47,159 bases of DNA. Source: Nitrosomonadales bacterium (GTDB lineage: Bacteria; Pseudomonadota; Gammaproteobacteria; Burkholderiales; Gallionellaceae). Within the stretch, counting starts at the first letter, position 1. Every line of letters starts with the position of its first letter. The translations under genes were made by a program, and so were the position numbers. The stretch lies in NCBI GenBank assembly GCA_016213335.1, contig JACRAQ010000045.1:1-47159 (forward strand), given 5' to 3'. Shown here piece by piece: positions 25,640 to 36,632 of the stretch. The notes beneath the pieces were generated by a model that saw only the letters and a list, made by a program, of their open reading frames with translations, ran no database searches and had not been told where the DNA came from.

Positions 25640-26482
25640 CTAATCTGCCTCCTGCTGAATCGGTTTGCGCTCTGCCAGCAACGAATGCAGCCTGCGGCTG
25701 TCGGCGCGCAGGACCGTGAAGGTGAATTCGCCGATGGCGATGCGCTCGCCGCGCTTGGGCAGCCGCCCCGCCGCCTTGAGCACCAGGCCGCCGACAGTGT
25801 CGCATTCTTCGTCGCTGAACGCCGTGCCGAGCGTTTCGTTGAAATCCCCGATCTCGGTCGTCGCCTTGACGCGCCAGTTGCCCTTGCCATCGGAGATAAT
25901 ATTGTCTTCGTCCTCGTCGAAATCGTATTCATCCTCGATATCGCCGACGATCTGTTCCAGCACATCCTCGATGGTGACCATGCCGCACACGCCGCCGTAT
26001 TCGTCCACCACCAGCGCGATGTGGTTGCGGTTGGCGCGGAAATCGCGCAGCAGCACGTTCAGCCGCTTGGCCTCCGGCACGAACACTGCCGGCCGCAGCA
26101 TTTCGCGCACGTCGAACTCCTCGCCCGCGTAATAGCGCAGCAGGTCTTTCGCCAGCAGGATGCCGATGATGTTGTCCTTGTCACCCTCGATGACGGGAAA
26201 GCGCGAATGCGCGGTCTCGATGACAAAGGGGATGAATTTTTCCGGCGGTTCGCTGATGTCTATCACATCCATCTGCGCGCGCGGGATCATGATTTCGCGC
26301 ACCTGCCGCTCCGAAACCTGGATAACGCCTTCCATCATGGACAGCGCATCGGCGTCCAGCAGGCTGCGCTCATAGGCGGAATGCAGCAAGGCGATCAATT
26401 GTTCGCGGTCTTCCGGCTCACGCAGCAGCATCGTGGAAAGCCGCTCCAGCAGGGTGGGCTTGTTACTGGCGGGTTCGTCCAT
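25640..26482 (-). CDS. corC: CorC/HlyC family CBS-domain protein
   Basis: A 280-aa cytoplasmic protein with a CBS pair (about 65-190: VSERQVREIMIPRAQMDVI ... ALVVDEYGGVCGMVTIEDVLE) and a C-terminal CorC_HlyC domain (about 205-275, GGLVLKAAGRLPKRGE). The family is linked to magnesium/cobalt efflux and to membrane transport regulation; the membrane DUF21 domain is absent, as usual for CorC. An acidic strip (EDEYDFDEDED) follows the CBS pair. Downstream of ybeY in the conserved miaB-phoH-ybeY-corC order. Confidence 0.93.
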   Translation of the reverse strand: MDEPASNKPTLLERLSTMLLREPEDREQLIALLHSAYERSLLDADALSMMEGVIQVSERQVREIMIPRAQMDVIDISEPPEKFIPFVIETAHSRFPVIEGDKDNIIGILLAKDLLRYYAGEEFDVREMLRPAVFVPEAKRLNVLLRDFRANRNHIALVVDEYGGVCGMVTIEDVLEQIVGDIEDEYDFDEDEDNIISDGKGNWRVKATTEIGDFNETLGTAFSDEECDTVGGLVLKAAGRLPKRGERIAIGEFTFTVLRADSRRLHSLLAERKPIQQEAD

Positions 26483-26493
26483 CTTTGAAATTG

Positions 26494-26946
26494 TTACGGA
26501 GTCACAACCTGATATGGATCAGCATACCCTAATTTTTGCATGATTGCAGTCTCGTGTGCCTCCATCTCGGCGGCATCCTCCTCATCATCATGCTCGTAGC
26601 CTTGCAGGTGCAGCACCGCGTGGATGGTGAGATGCGCGTAATACTCCACCAGGTTCTTGCGCCGCTTGCGCGCCTCCTTCGCCGCCACCGGCGCGCAGAT
26701 CACCAGGTCGCCGTAAAGCGGCAACTCGTTGTCATATACAAAAGTCAGCACGTTGGTGGCGTAGTCCTTGCCGCGAAAACTCTTGTTCAGGTAGCGCGCC
26801 TCATTCTCGTCCACGATGCGCAGCGTGATCTGCACGTCGTGCTGCAACGCGGCCTGCACCCAGCGGCGGAACTGGTGGCGCGCGGGCAAATGCTTCGCGC
26901 TGCTGGCATACTGGACAAACAGGGAAAGCTTGTATGCGGTATTCAT
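26494..26946 (-). CDS. ybeY: Endoribonuclease YbeY
   Basis: Single-strand-specific metallo-RNase for 16S rRNA 3'-end maturation and ribosome quality control. The 150-aa protein carries the zinc triad H-x3-H-x5-H (His109, His113, His119 in HAVLHLQGYEH) and the conserved NVLTFVYD segment near 65-72. Start ATG overlaps the phoH stop by four bases (26943-26946), indicating translational coupling. Confidence 0.96.
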   Translation of the reverse strand: MNTAYKLSLFVQYASSAKHLPARHQFRRWVQAALQHDVQITLRIVDENEARYLNKSFRGKDYATNVLTFVYDNELPLYGDLVICAPVAAKEARKRRKNLVEYYAHLTIHAVLHLQGYEHDDEEDAAEMEAHETAIMQKLGYADPYQVVTP

Positions 26947-27908
26947 GGCTGCTGCCTCCTTTCCTGCTCGTGCCGCTCGTAAGCCGAGACGATTTTCTGC
27001 ACCAGCGGATGGCGCACCACGTCCTCCGCGAGAAAATCGCAGAAGGCGATGCCGCGCACTTCCTTCAGCACGCTGCGCACTTCCACCAGGCCGCTCTTCT
27101 GCCCGCGCGCAAGGTCTATCTGGGTCACGTCGCCGGTGACCACCGCCTTGCTGCCGAAGCCGATACGGGTGAGGAACATTTTCATTTGCTCCGGCGTGGT
27201 GTTCTGCGCTTCGTCCAGGATGATGAAGGAATGGTTGATGGTGCGCCCGCGCATGTAGGCGAGCGGGGCGATCTCGATGACGCCGCGCTCGAACGCCTTG
27301 CCCACCTTGTCCAGGCCCATCAGGTCGTAGAGCGCATCGTAGAGCGGCCGCAAATAAGGATCCACTTTCTGCGCCATGTCGCCGGGCAAAAATCCCAACC
27401 GCTCCCCCGCCTCCACTGCCGGGCGCACCAGCACCAGCCGCTTCACCATCTCGCGCTGCAAGGCGTCCACGGCGCAGGCGACGGCGAGAAAAGTCTTGCC
27501 GGTGCCTGCCGGGCCCACCCCAAAGGTGATATCGTGCTGCTGGATGGCCTGCAGGTAATCGTTCTGGCGCGGCGTGCGGCCACGCACCTCGGCCCGCCGC
27601 GTCATCAGCAGCGGCACGAAATCCGCCTGCTCCTCCGGCGCCCTGGCCACCTTCATCACCTCGATCAGGCCGAGCTGCAATTGCTCCAGGGAAATATCGT
27701 GCCGGGCATCGCGGTAAAAATCCTGCAAGACCTGGCGCGCCAGCTCGATCTGGCGCGGCTCGCCCTGCACGCTGAAATGCTCGCCACGCCGCGCGATAGC
27801 CACTTCCAGCGCCACTTCGATCTGCCGCAGGTTCTCGTCAAACGCGCCGCACAGCCTGGCGAGGCGGGCGTTATCCGGGGGCTCCAGGGAAAATTGCAGG
27901 TCATTCAT
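26943..27908 (-). CDS. PhoH-family ATPase (YbeZ)
   Basis: A 321-aa PhoH-like protein with an N-terminal KH-like segment and the P-loop domain: Walker A GPAGTGKT (132-139), [18 protein letters not shown], Walker [10 protein letters not shown] (near 230) and [10 protein letters not shown]. YbeZ proteins partner YbeY in rRNA processing. Overlaps miaB by four bases upstream and ybeY by four bases downstream, so the three genes are likely translated as a coupled unit. The family is also called phoH or phoL. Confidence 0.94.
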   Translation of the reverse strand: MNDLQFSLEPPDNARLARLCGAFDENLRQIEVALEVAIARRGEHFSVQGEPRQIELARQVLQDFYRDARHDISLEQLQLGLIEVMKVARAPEEQADFVPLLMTRRAEVRGRTPRQNDYLQAIQQHDITFGVGPAGTGKTFLAVACAVDALQREMVKRLVLVRPAVEAGERLGFLPGDMAQKVDPYLRPLYDALYDLMGLDKVGKAFERGVIEIAPLAYMRGRTINHSFIILDEAQNTTPEQMKMFLTRIGFGSKAVVTGDVTQIDLARGQKSGLVEVRSVLKEVRGIAFCDFLAEDVVRHPLVQKIVSAYERHEQERRQQP

Positions 27909-29239
27909 ATCTGTTCCGCCATCAGCTCGCCGCGCAGGGTATGCGACAGCGCGGCGGTGATTTTTACATTCACGAAGCGGCCCGCCATGCCGGGTGCGCC
28001 GCTAAAGTTTACAACGCGGTTATTATCGGCGCGCCCGGCCAGTTCCAGGCCATCTTTTCTGGACACCCCGTCCACCAGCACGCGCTGGATACTGCCCAGC
28101 ATGGCGCGGCTGACCGCCTGCTCCTGCTCCCCGATCCGGGCTTGCAGCCGGTATAGCCGCTCTGCCCTGATTTCCTGCGGCGTATCATCCGCCATTTCGG
28201 CGGCGGGCGTTCCGGGACGCGGGCTGTACACAAAGCTGAAGCTGGAATCGAAGCCGACCTCTTCGATCAGCTTCATGGTTGCCTCGAAGTCGCGCTCGGT
28301 CTCGCCGGGGAAGCCGACGATGAAATCGGAAGTCAGCACGATATCCGGGCGCGCCGCGCGCAGCTTGCGCACCAGCGACTTGTACTCGAGCGCGGTGTAG
28401 CCGCGCTTCATCGCCGCCAGGATGCGGTCCGAGCCAGACTGCACCGGCAAATGCAGATGGCTTGCCAGCTTGGGTATTTCCGCATACACCTCGATCAGGC
28501 GCCGGGTCATTTCATTGGGGTGGGAGGTGGTGTAGCGCAGGCGCTGCACCCCGCCCAGCGCCGCGATTGCCCGCAACAGGAAGGCGAGATCGGCGCTCTC
28601 GCCGTCTTCCGTCGCGCCGCGCCAGGCATTCACGTTCTGCCCCAGCAGGGTAATCTCGCCGACGCCTTGCGCCACCAGCGCTTGCACTTCGCGCATCACG
28701 TCGGCAAACGGGCGCGACATCTCGTCGCCGCGCGTGTAAGGCACCACGCAATAGGAGCAATATTTACTGCACCCCTCCATGACGGAAACGAAGGCGGAGC
28801 CCATCGTGGCGCCAGACGCGGGCAAATGGTCGAATTTTTCGATCTCGGGAAAGCTGACATCCACCTGCGGGCGCCCGCCCGCGCGCCGCGCCGCGATCAG
28901 TTGCGGCAGCCGGTGAAAAGTCTGCGGCCCGAACACCAGATCCACGTAGGGCGCGCGCTTCACGATCTCCTCGCCTTCCTGGCTGGCGACGCAGCCGCCC
29001 ACGCCGATCAGCAATCCAGGCCTGGAGCGCTTCAGCAGCCGCGCCCGCCCGAGATCGGAAAACACTTTTTCCTGCGCCTTTTCGCGCACCGAGCAGGTGT
29101 TGAACAGAATGATGTCGGCTTCCTCGGGGGCATCGGTCTGCTCCATGTTTTCGCTGGCGCGCAACACGTCCGCCATCTTGCCCGAGTCGTATTCGTTCAT
29201 CTGGCAACCAAAGGTCTTGATATAGAATTTTCCCGCCAT
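27905..29239 (-). CDS. miaB: tRNA-2-methylthio-N6-isopentenyladenosine synthase MiaB
   Basis: Radical SAM methylthiotransferase acting on i6A37 of tRNAs. The 444-aa protein has the UPF0004 domain with auxiliary cluster ligands Cys12, Cys49 and Cys83, the radical SAM motif CSKYCSYC (Cys157, Cys161, Cys164) and a C-terminal TRAM domain (about 375-440). First gene of miaB-phoH-ybeY-corC, with four-base overlap to phoH. It follows the hybrid kinase gene by 55 bp on the same strand. Confidence 0.97.
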   Translation of the reverse strand: MAGKFYIKTFGCQMNEYDSGKMADVLRASENMEQTDAPEEADIILFNTCSVREKAQEKVFSDLGRARLLKRSRPGLLIGVGGCVASQEGEEIVKRAPYVDLVFGPQTFHRLPQLIAARRAGGRPQVDVSFPEIEKFDHLPASGATMGSAFVSVMEGCSKYCSYCVVPYTRGDEMSRPFADVMREVQALVAQGVGEITLLGQNVNAWRGATEDGESADLAFLLRAIAALGGVQRLRYTTSHPNEMTRRLIEVYAEIPKLASHLHLPVQSGSDRILAAMKRGYTALEYKSLVRKLRAARPDIVLTSDFIVGFPGETERDFEATMKLIEEVGFDSSFSFVYSPRPGTPAAEMADDTPQEIRAERLYRLQARIGEQEQAVSRAMLGSIQRVLVDGVSRKDGLELAGRADNNRVVNFSGAPGMAGRFVNVKITAALSHTLRGELMAEQI

Positions 29240-29294
29240 GGGTTGATTGGGCTTTATTTGAAAGCCGCTCCTTATTAATCTGGTTGCCCGCAGA

Positions 29295-32200
29295 TCAGAA
29301 ATTATCCGCTTTCTCCGCGATGCACTCCAGCAGCGGACGCAACTGGCTTACGATGCGCCGGGCCTGCTCCACGTCCCCGCCAGCCGCGCAACTTTCCAGC
29401 GTCTGACATAAATCGGCGAAGCCGAACGCCCCCGCCATTCTGGCGGGGGACTTGGCACGGTGGCCAAGCTCGCTCACCGCCGCCAGATCGTTGCGGCCCA
29501 TCGCCTCCTCGATTTTGGCTACGTCTTCGCTGGATGATCCGACGAACCGGAGCGCAAACGAGCGGATTTTTTGGCGGTCGTTACCGACCAGTTCGCCCAG
29601 CACCGCAAAGTCCATTATGCCCGGATCGCCTGCCGGTATAGCTGCTGCCGCATTGCGGAGTAGCGCCGGAGCAGACACCTGCAGCTCCGGGTGCGTCAGC
29701 CATTTGGCGAGCGTGGCATAAAAATTGCCGAGCTTGAACGGCTTGCCGATAAAATCGTCAACCCCGGCAGCAATACAGCGCTCGCAATCATCGTCCGATG
29801 CGTTAGCCGTCAGAGCGATGATGCGCGTACCCGCAATAGCAGGGTCGGCACGGATTTGCCGCGTCGCTTCCAGCCCGTCCATTCCCGGCATCTGGACATC
29901 CATCAAGACGCAGTCAAATGGCTCGTTCCGCAGCATATCCAGCGCCTCCTGCCCGTTCTGGGCAACGCACACGATAGCGCCGCCACCCTCGAGGAACTCG
30001 CGCGCCACCTGCTGGTTGAACGGGTTGTCTTCGGCCACCAGAATGCGCGCGCCGGCGAGCGCCGTCATCGCGGCCATCATCCTGCCGTCCTGCACGTTGC
30101 ATCCACCCCCAGGTACAAGCAGCTCCTGTGCGCCACCTTTGCCGAGCCTCACGGTCAGCCAGAAAGTGCTGCCTTGTCCGCCCTCGCTTTGCACCCCCAC
30201 CTCGCCGCCCATCAGCTCCGCCAGCCGCTTGCTGATGGCCAGCCCAAGGCCGGAGCCGCCATATTTCCGGCTGGTGGAGGTATCAGCCTGCTGAAAAGGC
30301 TGGAACAGCCTGGCTTTCTGCTCTTCGGTGATGCCGATGCCGGTGTCCTGCACCTCGAAGCGCAGCAGGACATCGCTCTCGCTCTCTTCGATCACTTTGG
30401 CACGGACAACAACTTCGCCCCGCAGGGTAAACTTGATGGCGTTGCTGATATAGTTGAGCAGTATCTGGTTTAACCGCAGCCGGTCGCCATGCAGGCAGCA
30501 CGGAATGCCTGGATTGAAATCAAACACCAGCCGAAGGCCCTTCTCAGCAACTCTCCAGTTAGCCAGATTGATCAGGGTCTGCCTGACCTCGTCGAGATCA
30601 AAGCAGAGTATTTCCAGCTTGAGTTTTCCGGCGTCTATCCTGGAAAAATCGAGGATGTCGTCAATGACGCCGAGAAGATGCTCGCCGGACAGAAGTATTT
30701 TCTCAAGGTAATCACGCTGCCGCGGGTCGCTTTCCGCCCTGAGCGCCAACTGCGACATACCGATAATACTGCTCAGCGGTGTACGTACTTCATGGCTCAT
30801 GTTGGCGAGAAAATCGCTCTTGGCCAGACTGGCCTCCTCCGCCCGGCTCTTGGCGAGCTGCAACGCTTCCATCGCCTTCATGCGCCCGGAAATATCCTCG
30901 AACATCAGGAGCAAGTACTGCTCGCCGTGGCTTTCGAACGTTGTCATGATGATATCGAGCCAGGCTTCCTTACCGAAAGTTGAAGTCAGGTGTGTCGCCA
31001 TCCGCTTCTCGGCGCCGTTCCGCAAGACCTCTTCGGCCATCACCAGTAAGCCGCTGGCTTTCCAGCTTGGAAGCTCGCGGAAATTCTGCCGGGTAAGCTG
31101 CTCCACCGCCGCCCCCACTATTTTCGCGGCAGCTTCGTTGGCCAAGGCACATTGGCCGCTTGCTGCATGATAGGTAAGCATCCCGAGCAGCGAGGAAGCA
31201 ATGGTTTTCTGGTTCAGATCCAACGCCTCGGCCAGCCGGCTTTCCAGCCGCCTGCGCTCGCTGATGTCGCGGAAACTCCAGATTCGCCCGGCCACCTTCC
31301 GGTCTTTCCACAACGGCTGCGTGTAGCGCTCAATAAACCTTCCGTCCTTGAGCTCAATCTCATCCAGCAAAGTTTCCTCCGGATGGCCGTAAAGGTGCTG
31401 TACTTTCGCCGTAATGGAATCAGAATCCTTCAATTGAGACTGGACAAACTGGAAAGCGCGCTCACCGGCATCGCGCGTACAGTTACCCAGCGCAAGCAAT
31501 TCGTCCGTAAAGTTCCAGATTATCTTGAACTTCTGGTTGAATCCCACAACCCTGCCTTCCAGATCAACAGTCAGGATTCCATCAGCGGTTGACTCCAGCG
31601 TACCCGAAAGAAGGGAAGCAGATTCCATCAACTCCTGGTTCAGCAATATCTTTTCGGCATGTGCCCGCTCTATCTCCTCTTTTTTCGCGCGCAACTCTCT
31701 GGTCGCATTCCCGATCCGGTACTCCAGCGTGTCCCGATCCTGCCGCAATTGTTTGGCCATGCTGTTAATGCCGGAGGCCAGCTCGTTCAGTTCGTACACT
31801 CTGGGTTGAGGGGGAACGGAGGTATCCAGGCTGCCGCTCCCGATGCGGCGCACGGCAAGGCTCATGCCCAGAACCGGGCCGGTGATCCGGCGCGCTGCCC
31901 ATAACGCCACCATGACTGACACCAGCAAAACCAGCAGCATGACCAGCAGGTTGAAAGCAATCATTCTGCTTTTCTGGCTGTTGAGGCTGGCCTTGCTGAC
32001 CTCGACGACCACCGCGCCAAGCGGTTTTGCGGGTGCGGGCACGGCCTCATCGCCCTCATTCAGCTTGATCTGGGTGGCAACGATGGGCTCATACAGCAGC
32101 AGGATATCCTTGTCCTGATATACCGGATTGGACGAACTGACTTTGGCGGATAAAACTTCGCCTCCTCCCCCTGCCGCCATCATTTGTCTGGCGTCGGTGT

Positions 32201-32462
32201 CCAGCACCGCCGCCGCTTTCACATCCGGCTGGGCGAGCGCCGAATTGATGCTCTGCTGCAACAGCGTCTTGTTCCCGGAGAAAACCGCATACTCGGCAGA
32301 GGAGGCGAGCTGGCGCGTCACCAGTTGCGAGCGCTCGAACAGCGCGCGATCCACGTCGGCGAAACGCACGTAAATGAAATAGCTCGCAAACAGCGCCGTC
32401 ATCACCACAATGGGGATCAGCGCAACCAGCAAGGTTTGCTGCTGGATTCCGGAAGCTCTCAT
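29295..32462 (-). CDS. BarA-type hybrid sensor histidine kinase with receiver and HPt domains, 1055 aa
   Basis: Order of parts: TM1 (about 10-32), periplasmic domain (about 33-165), TM2 (about 166-190), HAMP (190-245), coiled coil, two PAS domains (about 285-400 and 415-525), HisKA with phospho-His557 in MSHEVRTP, HATPase (about 660-780, with DTGIGI and GGSGLGLAI), receiver domain with Asp855 in LMDVQMPG, and an HPt domain with His1001 in [11 protein letters not shown]. All phosphorelay residues are present, so an external response regulator is expected. Overlaps the periplasmic binding protein gene by four bases (32459-32462), suggesting that protein feeds the sensor. Confidence 0.93.
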   Translation of the reverse strand: MRASGIQQQTLLVALIPIVVMTALFASYFIYVRFADVDRALFERSQLVTRQLASSAEYAVFSGNKTLLQQSINSALAQPDVKAAAVLDTDARQMMAAGGGGEVLSAKVSSSNPVYQDKDILLLYEPIVATQIKLNEGDEAVPAPAKPLGAVVVEVSKASLNSQKSRMIAFNLLVMLLVLLVSVMVALWAARRITGPVLGMSLAVRRIGSGSLDTSVPPQPRVYELNELASGINSMAKQLRQDRDTLEYRIGNATRELRAKKEEIERAHAEKILLNQELMESASLLSGTLESTADGILTVDLEGRVVGFNQKFKIIWNFTDELLALGNCTRDAGERAFQFVQSQLKDSDSITAKVQHLYGHPEETLLDEIELKDGRFIERYTQPLWKDRKVAGRIWSFRDISERRRLESRLAEALDLNQKTIASSLLGMLTYHAASGQCALANEAAAKIVGAAVEQLTRQNFRELPSWKASGLLVMAEEVLRNGAEKRMATHLTSTFGKEAWLDIIMTTFESHGEQYLLLMFEDISGRMKAMEALQLAKSRAEEASLAKSDFLANMSHEVRTPLSSIIGMSQLALRAESDPRQRDYLEKILLSGEHLLGVIDDILDFSRIDAGKLKLEILCFDLDEVRQTLINLANWRVAEKGLRLVFDFNPGIPCCLHGDRLRLNQILLNYISNAIKFTLRGEVVVRAKVIEESESDVLLRFEVQDTGIGITEEQKARLFQPFQQADTSTSRKYGGSGLGLAISKRLAELMGGEVGVQSEGGQGSTFWLTVRLGKGGAQELLVPGGGCNVQDGRMMAAMTALAGARILVAEDNPFNQQVAREFLEGGGAIVCVAQNGQEALDMLRNEPFDCVLMDVQMPGMDGLEATRQIRADPAIAGTRIIALTANASDDDCERCIAAGVDDFIGKPFKLGNFYATLAKWLTHPELQVSAPALLRNAAAAIPAGDPGIMDFAVLGELVGNDRQKIRSFALRFVGSSSEDVAKIEEAMGRNDLAAVSELGHRAKSPARMAGAFGFADLCQTLESCAAGGDVEQARRIVSQLRPLLECIAEKADNF

Positions 32463-33379
32463 GGCTCATCCCCCATGATCGCGCTGATTTCCTGATGCAG
32501 CTCCTCCGCGCTTTTGATCGCCAGGCCCAGCGAGCGGCTCACCTGCTCGTTGGTTGACACCTCGAACTGTTGCGAGTGCTGGGCCGCCGGCAGCATGCGC
32601 GTTTCGCCATACCGCTGTATTGCCATGGCGGCCTGTGCGGCAATTTGCGCCGGGGTGCTGAACACCGCCGCCAGTGCGCCCGCCTTGACGTAGCTTGGCG
32701 AAAACCCGATCACCGGATCACCGCTGTGGTATGACGCCAGCAGAATGTTGCGTATGGTCGAGCTGTTATAGATCGCGGCGTCCGGCAGGGCGAGCAACAC
32801 GTCGCTGCTGTCCAGCACATGCTGCAATGCCACGTGAAGCGGAAAATCCGGGCCGATTTTATGCTCATGCAGGGTTAACTTGTGTTTGGCCATCCGCTGC
32901 CTGAGCTGGACCAGGTCATCCGGCGGATAACTATCAAGCAATATGCCGATGCTGCGCTTGCCCGGCAACAGCGCCTCGATGAGGCGTACCTGGCGCTCGG
33001 CAGGTTGATCCAGGAAAATTGCCGAGCAGGTCTTTGAGGCCGCCCGGAGAGGAAAGTCGTGCAGCAGTTTTTCGTAACCGGCTCTCGGAACGAAGACATT
33101 GAGGATGGCATGCGCGCTGCTACCCGCGATGGCTGTTGCCGCTTTCATCCCGACCGCAACGATCAGGCCCTGTTCCGGAATTGCTTCGCCGGGGTCATCA
33201 ACAACATTGAGATAAATGTTCTTATTGAGCAGCTTTTCGCGCAACGCATCGGAAAACTCCAGGTAGGCCCCGCTGCTTTCGCTGAGTACCACGGTGACGG
33301 CAAGCGGCGCGGCATGGAGGTGCCCTGCCGGAATAAAAAGCCACAGGAACACCGCAGCCAAAGCGCACAGCGCGCGCAC
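32459..33379 (-). CDS. Periplasmic ABC-type substrate-binding-like protein, 306 aa
   Basis: The GTG at 33379 starts VRALCALAAVFLWLFIPAGHLHA, a Sec signal, 41 bp after the TonB receptor gene; longer frames run into that gene. The mature part resembles the ABC_sub_bind family (PF04392): VVLSESSGAYLEFSDALRE, IVAVGMKAA, RSIGILLDSYPPDD, ALPDAAIYNS and VIGFSPSYVKAGALAA. No ABC permease or ATPase is adjacent; instead the gene is coupled to a hybrid kinase, so it likely acts as a sensor subunit. Ligand unknown. Confidence 0.8.
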   Translation of the reverse strand: MRALCALAAVFLWLFIPAGHLHAAPLAVTVVLSESSGAYLEFSDALREKLLNKNIYLNVVDDPGEAIPEQGLIVAVGMKAATAIAGSSAHAILNVFVPRAGYEKLLHDFPLRAASKTCSAIFLDQPAERQVRLIEALLPGKRSIGILLDSYPPDDLVQLRQRMAKHKLTLHEHKIGPDFPLHVALQHVLDSSDVLLALPDAAIYNSSTIRNILLASYHSGDPVIGFSPSYVKAGALAAVFSTPAQIAAQAAMAIQRYGETRMLPAAQHSQQFEVSTNEQVSRSLGLAIKSAEELHQEISAIMGDEP

Positions 33380-33419
33380 GGGAGCTGGCGCAGAAGTAAT
33401 TGCCGCCAGGCTGGCCCGG

Positions 33420-35504
33420 CTAGAAGTTGAGCGTCGCGGCAAGATAGGCTCGCCTGTCAAACAAATAGCCGCTATACCCCACGCTGCTGTCCTTGAGCGC
33501 ATTCTGGACAACCAGCGAGACCTCGCCCCCGCCAACCTTTCCGGCTGGGCCAAACTGCTCGGCTATGCGCACATCCAGACGGCGGCTCAGCGGCTGGCGA
33601 TCGCCGGTCAATATGTACACTGCCCCTTGCTGGTAGTAGCCCAGGCTGGCAGAGCACCTCTCCCACACCTGCCTGGAGTACAGTATGCTGAAGCTGTTCA
33701 TGGGGGCGCTCGCGCTGAAATCCCTGGCAATGCTTTGAATCTGCGCCAAGCCTATACCCTGGACTATGCCCCACAAGGGGGGCGGCAACGCGGGTGCCTG
33801 GGTCATGATTTTCGGCGTGCCGAACAGGGTGGCACCGGCCACCTGGTGCGCAAAGTTGAAAATCAGCCGGTTTTTTTTCGCGTCCCAGCTGTATTTGACC
33901 GTCCCTTCCAGCCCCGTATAGTGAACCATGAATTCGTTGCGAAAATCGTAAGATGGCATCTTGTTAACCGACCACGGATAGACAAAGGGATCAGCAAAGA
34001 TGAGGTTGCTTACCTGGTCGTTATAAGCCCTAACGTCAATTGACAGCCCGCTACGGAATTCCCCGAGATAGCCTATCTCCCGGGAAAGCGCGCGCTCCGG
34101 GCGCAACCCTCCCGACGAAAGAAAGTATTGCTCAAGCGTGGCGGTGTACCGGTTGTTGCTGCGCTCCTCAAACAAGGCAGGGTTACGGTGTGCGACCGAG
34201 ATGCCAGCCCGGAATGTTTGCTCCGGCGTAACGTGATAGTTGACCGCCACCCTTGGCGATACATCCTTGCGGCCCATGCCATTGCTCTCCAGCATCGCCC
34301 CGATATTCAGCAGCAGCCTGGGTGATATGCGCCATTCATCGTTTGCAAACAAGCGTGATTGGTGCAGCTTTTGCGGCGCCAGAAACAGGGTGGGCGCATC
34401 CGCTGATTCTTCGCGCATCGCAGCGCCCCATGCGAACCTGTTGGCGGAACCGAGCTGGGTGGTGTGTTGCAGCTCGATCTCGTGGCGGTGCACCGAAACG
34501 TTGTCTGTCAGCCAGTAAAGCCCGTCATTGGTATACCTCTCATCAACGGAATTGCGGTGGGTGTGAGAATAGTGCAAGCGGAAATCTTCCTGTTGCCCCA
34601 GCGTGCGCAGCCAGGTCAATTGCTGGAAATTTGAGTTGTTCTTTATGTCATGGGGGGGTGCATGGTAATTTCCCGGGTCTCCTGTGGCATGCGTGCCGTC
34701 GCTGAAACCCAGCTGCAAATCGAAACTGTCTTGGCCGCCAGGGTGGTAATTGCCCCGCATATTTGCCATATAAGTATGGCTGCTGTCGTTATAGCCGTTG
34801 TACCAGTTCTTGTAAGGGGCCGGGAAATTGAACCCGTTGTCGGATTTCGCGCCGAGCATGAGCCGGTAGTCCAGGCGCTCGCCGCTTCTGCCGTAGCGAA
34901 CTACGGCATCCGACGCACCGTTTCCTCCGCCCGCGTTGCCCCTGGTTACAAAAATGCTCGCGCCATCCAGCGCGGAGGCGTCGCGCGTGATGATGTTTAT
35001 CACTCCCAGAACAGAATTTGACCCGTATGATGGTGCCGCCGGGCCGCGCACCACCTCGATGCGCTCGATGTCGTCCATGTGCAGGGGCAAATCTTCCCAA
35101 TCCACGGTGTTGTATGGCGGCAGGTACACCGAGCGGCCATCCACCAGCACCTGCATCCGGCGCGTGTAGTCATCCGTGCCGCCGCGATAGGACACGAATG
35201 GCGAGTAGCCGTCCCGGTAGTCCACATACATGCCGGGCACCATCCTGAACAGGTCGGCAATATTGCGAAACCCGGAAGCGCGGATCATGTCGCGGTCTAT
35301 AACCGTCACCGCATTGGGGGTTTCCGGCAGCGGCTGGCTCAGGCGCGAAGCGCTCAGCACTACCGGAAAGTCCTGCAAGTAGCTTTGCTCGGAAACGTCA
35401 TCTCCGGCGTAACAGGCCGTAAAAACAGGGAACCCGGAGAACATAAACATCCATGCGAGATACTGGCATGAGCAACACCATAACGGCCTGTTGCGTTTTT
35501 TCAT
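33420..35504 (-). CDS. TonB-dependent outer-membrane receptor, 694 aa
   Basis: Start at 35504 has CAGGAG upstream; earlier in-frame codons lie in non-family sequence. A signal peptide (about 1-35) precedes the plug: VVLSASRLSQPLPETPNAVTVIDRDMIRASG, NIADLFRMVPGMYV, VLVDGRSVY, IERIEVVRGPAAPSYGSNSVLGVINIITR. The rest is a beta-barrel ending in aromatic residues (YLAATLNF). The form is nearest BtuB/colicin-type receptors; the ligand cannot be read. With the binding-protein and kinase genes downstream it forms an apparent uptake-sensing cassette, divergent from the copper/thiol cluster. Confidence 0.9.
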   Translation of the reverse strand: MKKRNRPLWCCSCQYLAWMFMFSGFPVFTACYAGDDVSEQSYLQDFPVVLSASRLSQPLPETPNAVTVIDRDMIRASGFRNIADLFRMVPGMYVDYRDGYSPFVSYRGGTDDYTRRMQVLVDGRSVYLPPYNTVDWEDLPLHMDDIERIEVVRGPAAPSYGSNSVLGVINIITRDASALDGASIFVTRGNAGGGNGASDAVVRYGRSGERLDYRLMLGAKSDNGFNFPAPYKNWYNGYNDSSHTYMANMRGNYHPGGQDSFDLQLGFSDGTHATGDPGNYHAPPHDIKNNSNFQQLTWLRTLGQQEDFRLHYSHTHRNSVDERYTNDGLYWLTDNVSVHRHEIELQHTTQLGSANRFAWGAAMREESADAPTLFLAPQKLHQSRLFANDEWRISPRLLLNIGAMLESNGMGRKDVSPRVAVNYHVTPEQTFRAGISVAHRNPALFEERSNNRYTATLEQYFLSSGGLRPERALSREIGYLGEFRSGLSIDVRAYNDQVSNLIFADPFVYPWSVNKMPSYDFRNEFMVHYTGLEGTVKYSWDAKKNRLIFNFAHQVAGATLFGTPKIMTQAPALPPPLWGIVQGIGLAQIQSIARDFSASAPMNSFSILYSRQVWERCSASLGYYQQGAVYILTGDRQPLSRRLDVRIAEQFGPAGKVGGGEVSLVVQNALKDSSVGYSGYLFDRRAYLAATLNF

Positions 35505-35801
35505 GTGAAACTCCTGATTGTTTCCACTACCCAATAGCCGCATGTTCATTGAAGGTTGGGGGGGTTCGAGCATCTCTTGCTGCCGGGCTGCGCCGGCTAC
35601 TGCACGACTGGCTGCGAATGACCGCAATTACAGCCGGGATTATTGTAGAGCATTTCACCCCGAGAAAGATGCGTAACGCTGTTGCGATGGGGTAGAATTC
35701 GCAAAGGTCATCACCCGGTTCGTGCCCCTCAAGGTTTGCTTGCTGCTCGCCCGGCGCCCGCCCATTTTCACATGCAAAATTCCGGATTAAAAACAGTCAG
35801 T

Positions 35802-36632
35802 ATGAATGCGGCAGGCTGCTTCAGGGTTGCCGCTTTGATATTTTGCCTCGCGCCCATCCATTCCGGGTGCGACAAGGGTGCCGGAAACGTGCCGGGAAGT
35901 GGCGCCTCGCAAGGCTTGCCCATAGGCCGGATGAAAGTCGCCATCATGCCGGAATATGACGACCCCAGCGTACTGGCGATTTACGATGGCAAGTTTGAAG
36001 AAGCCGCAAGCTACCCCATCAGGACCAGCTTCCTCATTCCCAGGGGCTCGGTCATCAGCGATGCGTGCAGCCTGTCGCACGAAGGCCAGCATTTTTGCCA
36101 GCTCTACAAGACCGCGAGCAAGGGCGAGTACGACGAGGTAAGCCTGGTGCTTCCCTATCCCAACTTCTATCTCAGCTTTCACACCCCGCAACTCAATGTA
36201 AAAAACGAGAAAAAGGAAATCGATTACCGCATCAAGGTGAACCATCCAGTGAAAAACATGGAGGTAGACCTGCAACAGCCTTTACGGAGCAGCGCTTTCA
36301 GCATCTCTCCGCCAGAAAGCGCTCAGATAACCCAGAAAGATGGCTCCATCAGCGTGATCAAAGGCTTTAACCATATCGCCTACAAGCTGGAAGGTGTGGC
36401 CGCAGAACAGGAAATCGCATTCAAGGTCAGTTACCTCAAGAGCGACCCCAAACCATCGGTTGACATCAAATATTCCTCCATGAAGGAAACTCAATCCAAG
36501 GGGAAATCTTATGAAAGCCAGAGAAACATCAAGACTACCCTCTACGCGCTTTTCGGGACAGGTATCCTGGCCGCTCTGGTGCTGATCGCATGGCGCATCC
36601 GCTCCCGAAAGAAGCAGGGCAAACAGCCATGA
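35802..36632 (+). CDS. Lipoprotein-like periplasmic protein with C-terminal membrane anchor, 276 aa
   Basis: Not recognised. The ATG at 35802 gives a signal with lipobox HSGC (Cys23); Met at 35772 is an alternative. The mature part is mostly beta with two Cys (ISDACSLSHEGQHFCQLY) that could form a disulfide, and a C-terminal membrane segment (TTLYALFGTGILAALVLIAW) followed by a basic tail RIRSRKKQGK. It overlaps the CcmH-like gene by four bases (ATGA), so the two are probably translated together. An accessory role in cytochrome or copper-site assembly is inferred from context only. The 297-bp gap from the TonB receptor start holds no gene. Confidence 0.6.
   Translation: MNAAGCFRVAALIFCLAPIHSGCDKGAGNVPGSGASQGLPIGRMKVAIMPEYDDPSVLAIYDGKFEEAASYPIRTSFLIPRGSVISDACSLSHEGQHFCQLYKTASKGEYDEVSLVLPYPNFYLSFHTPQLNVKNEKKEIDYRIKVNHPVKNMEVDLQQPLRSSAFSISPPESAQITQKDGSISVIKGFNHIAYKLEGVAAEQEIAFKVSYLKSDPKPSVDIKYSSMKETQSKGKSYESQRNIKTTLYALFGTGILAALVLIAWRIRSRKKQGKQP

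Noticed and set aside
29428-29450. Palindrome CCCCCGCC-ATTCT-GGCGGGGG inside the kinase HPt domain
   Set aside because: It encodes conserved HPt residues (SPARMAGA), so it is probably coding coincidence rather than an inserted repeat.
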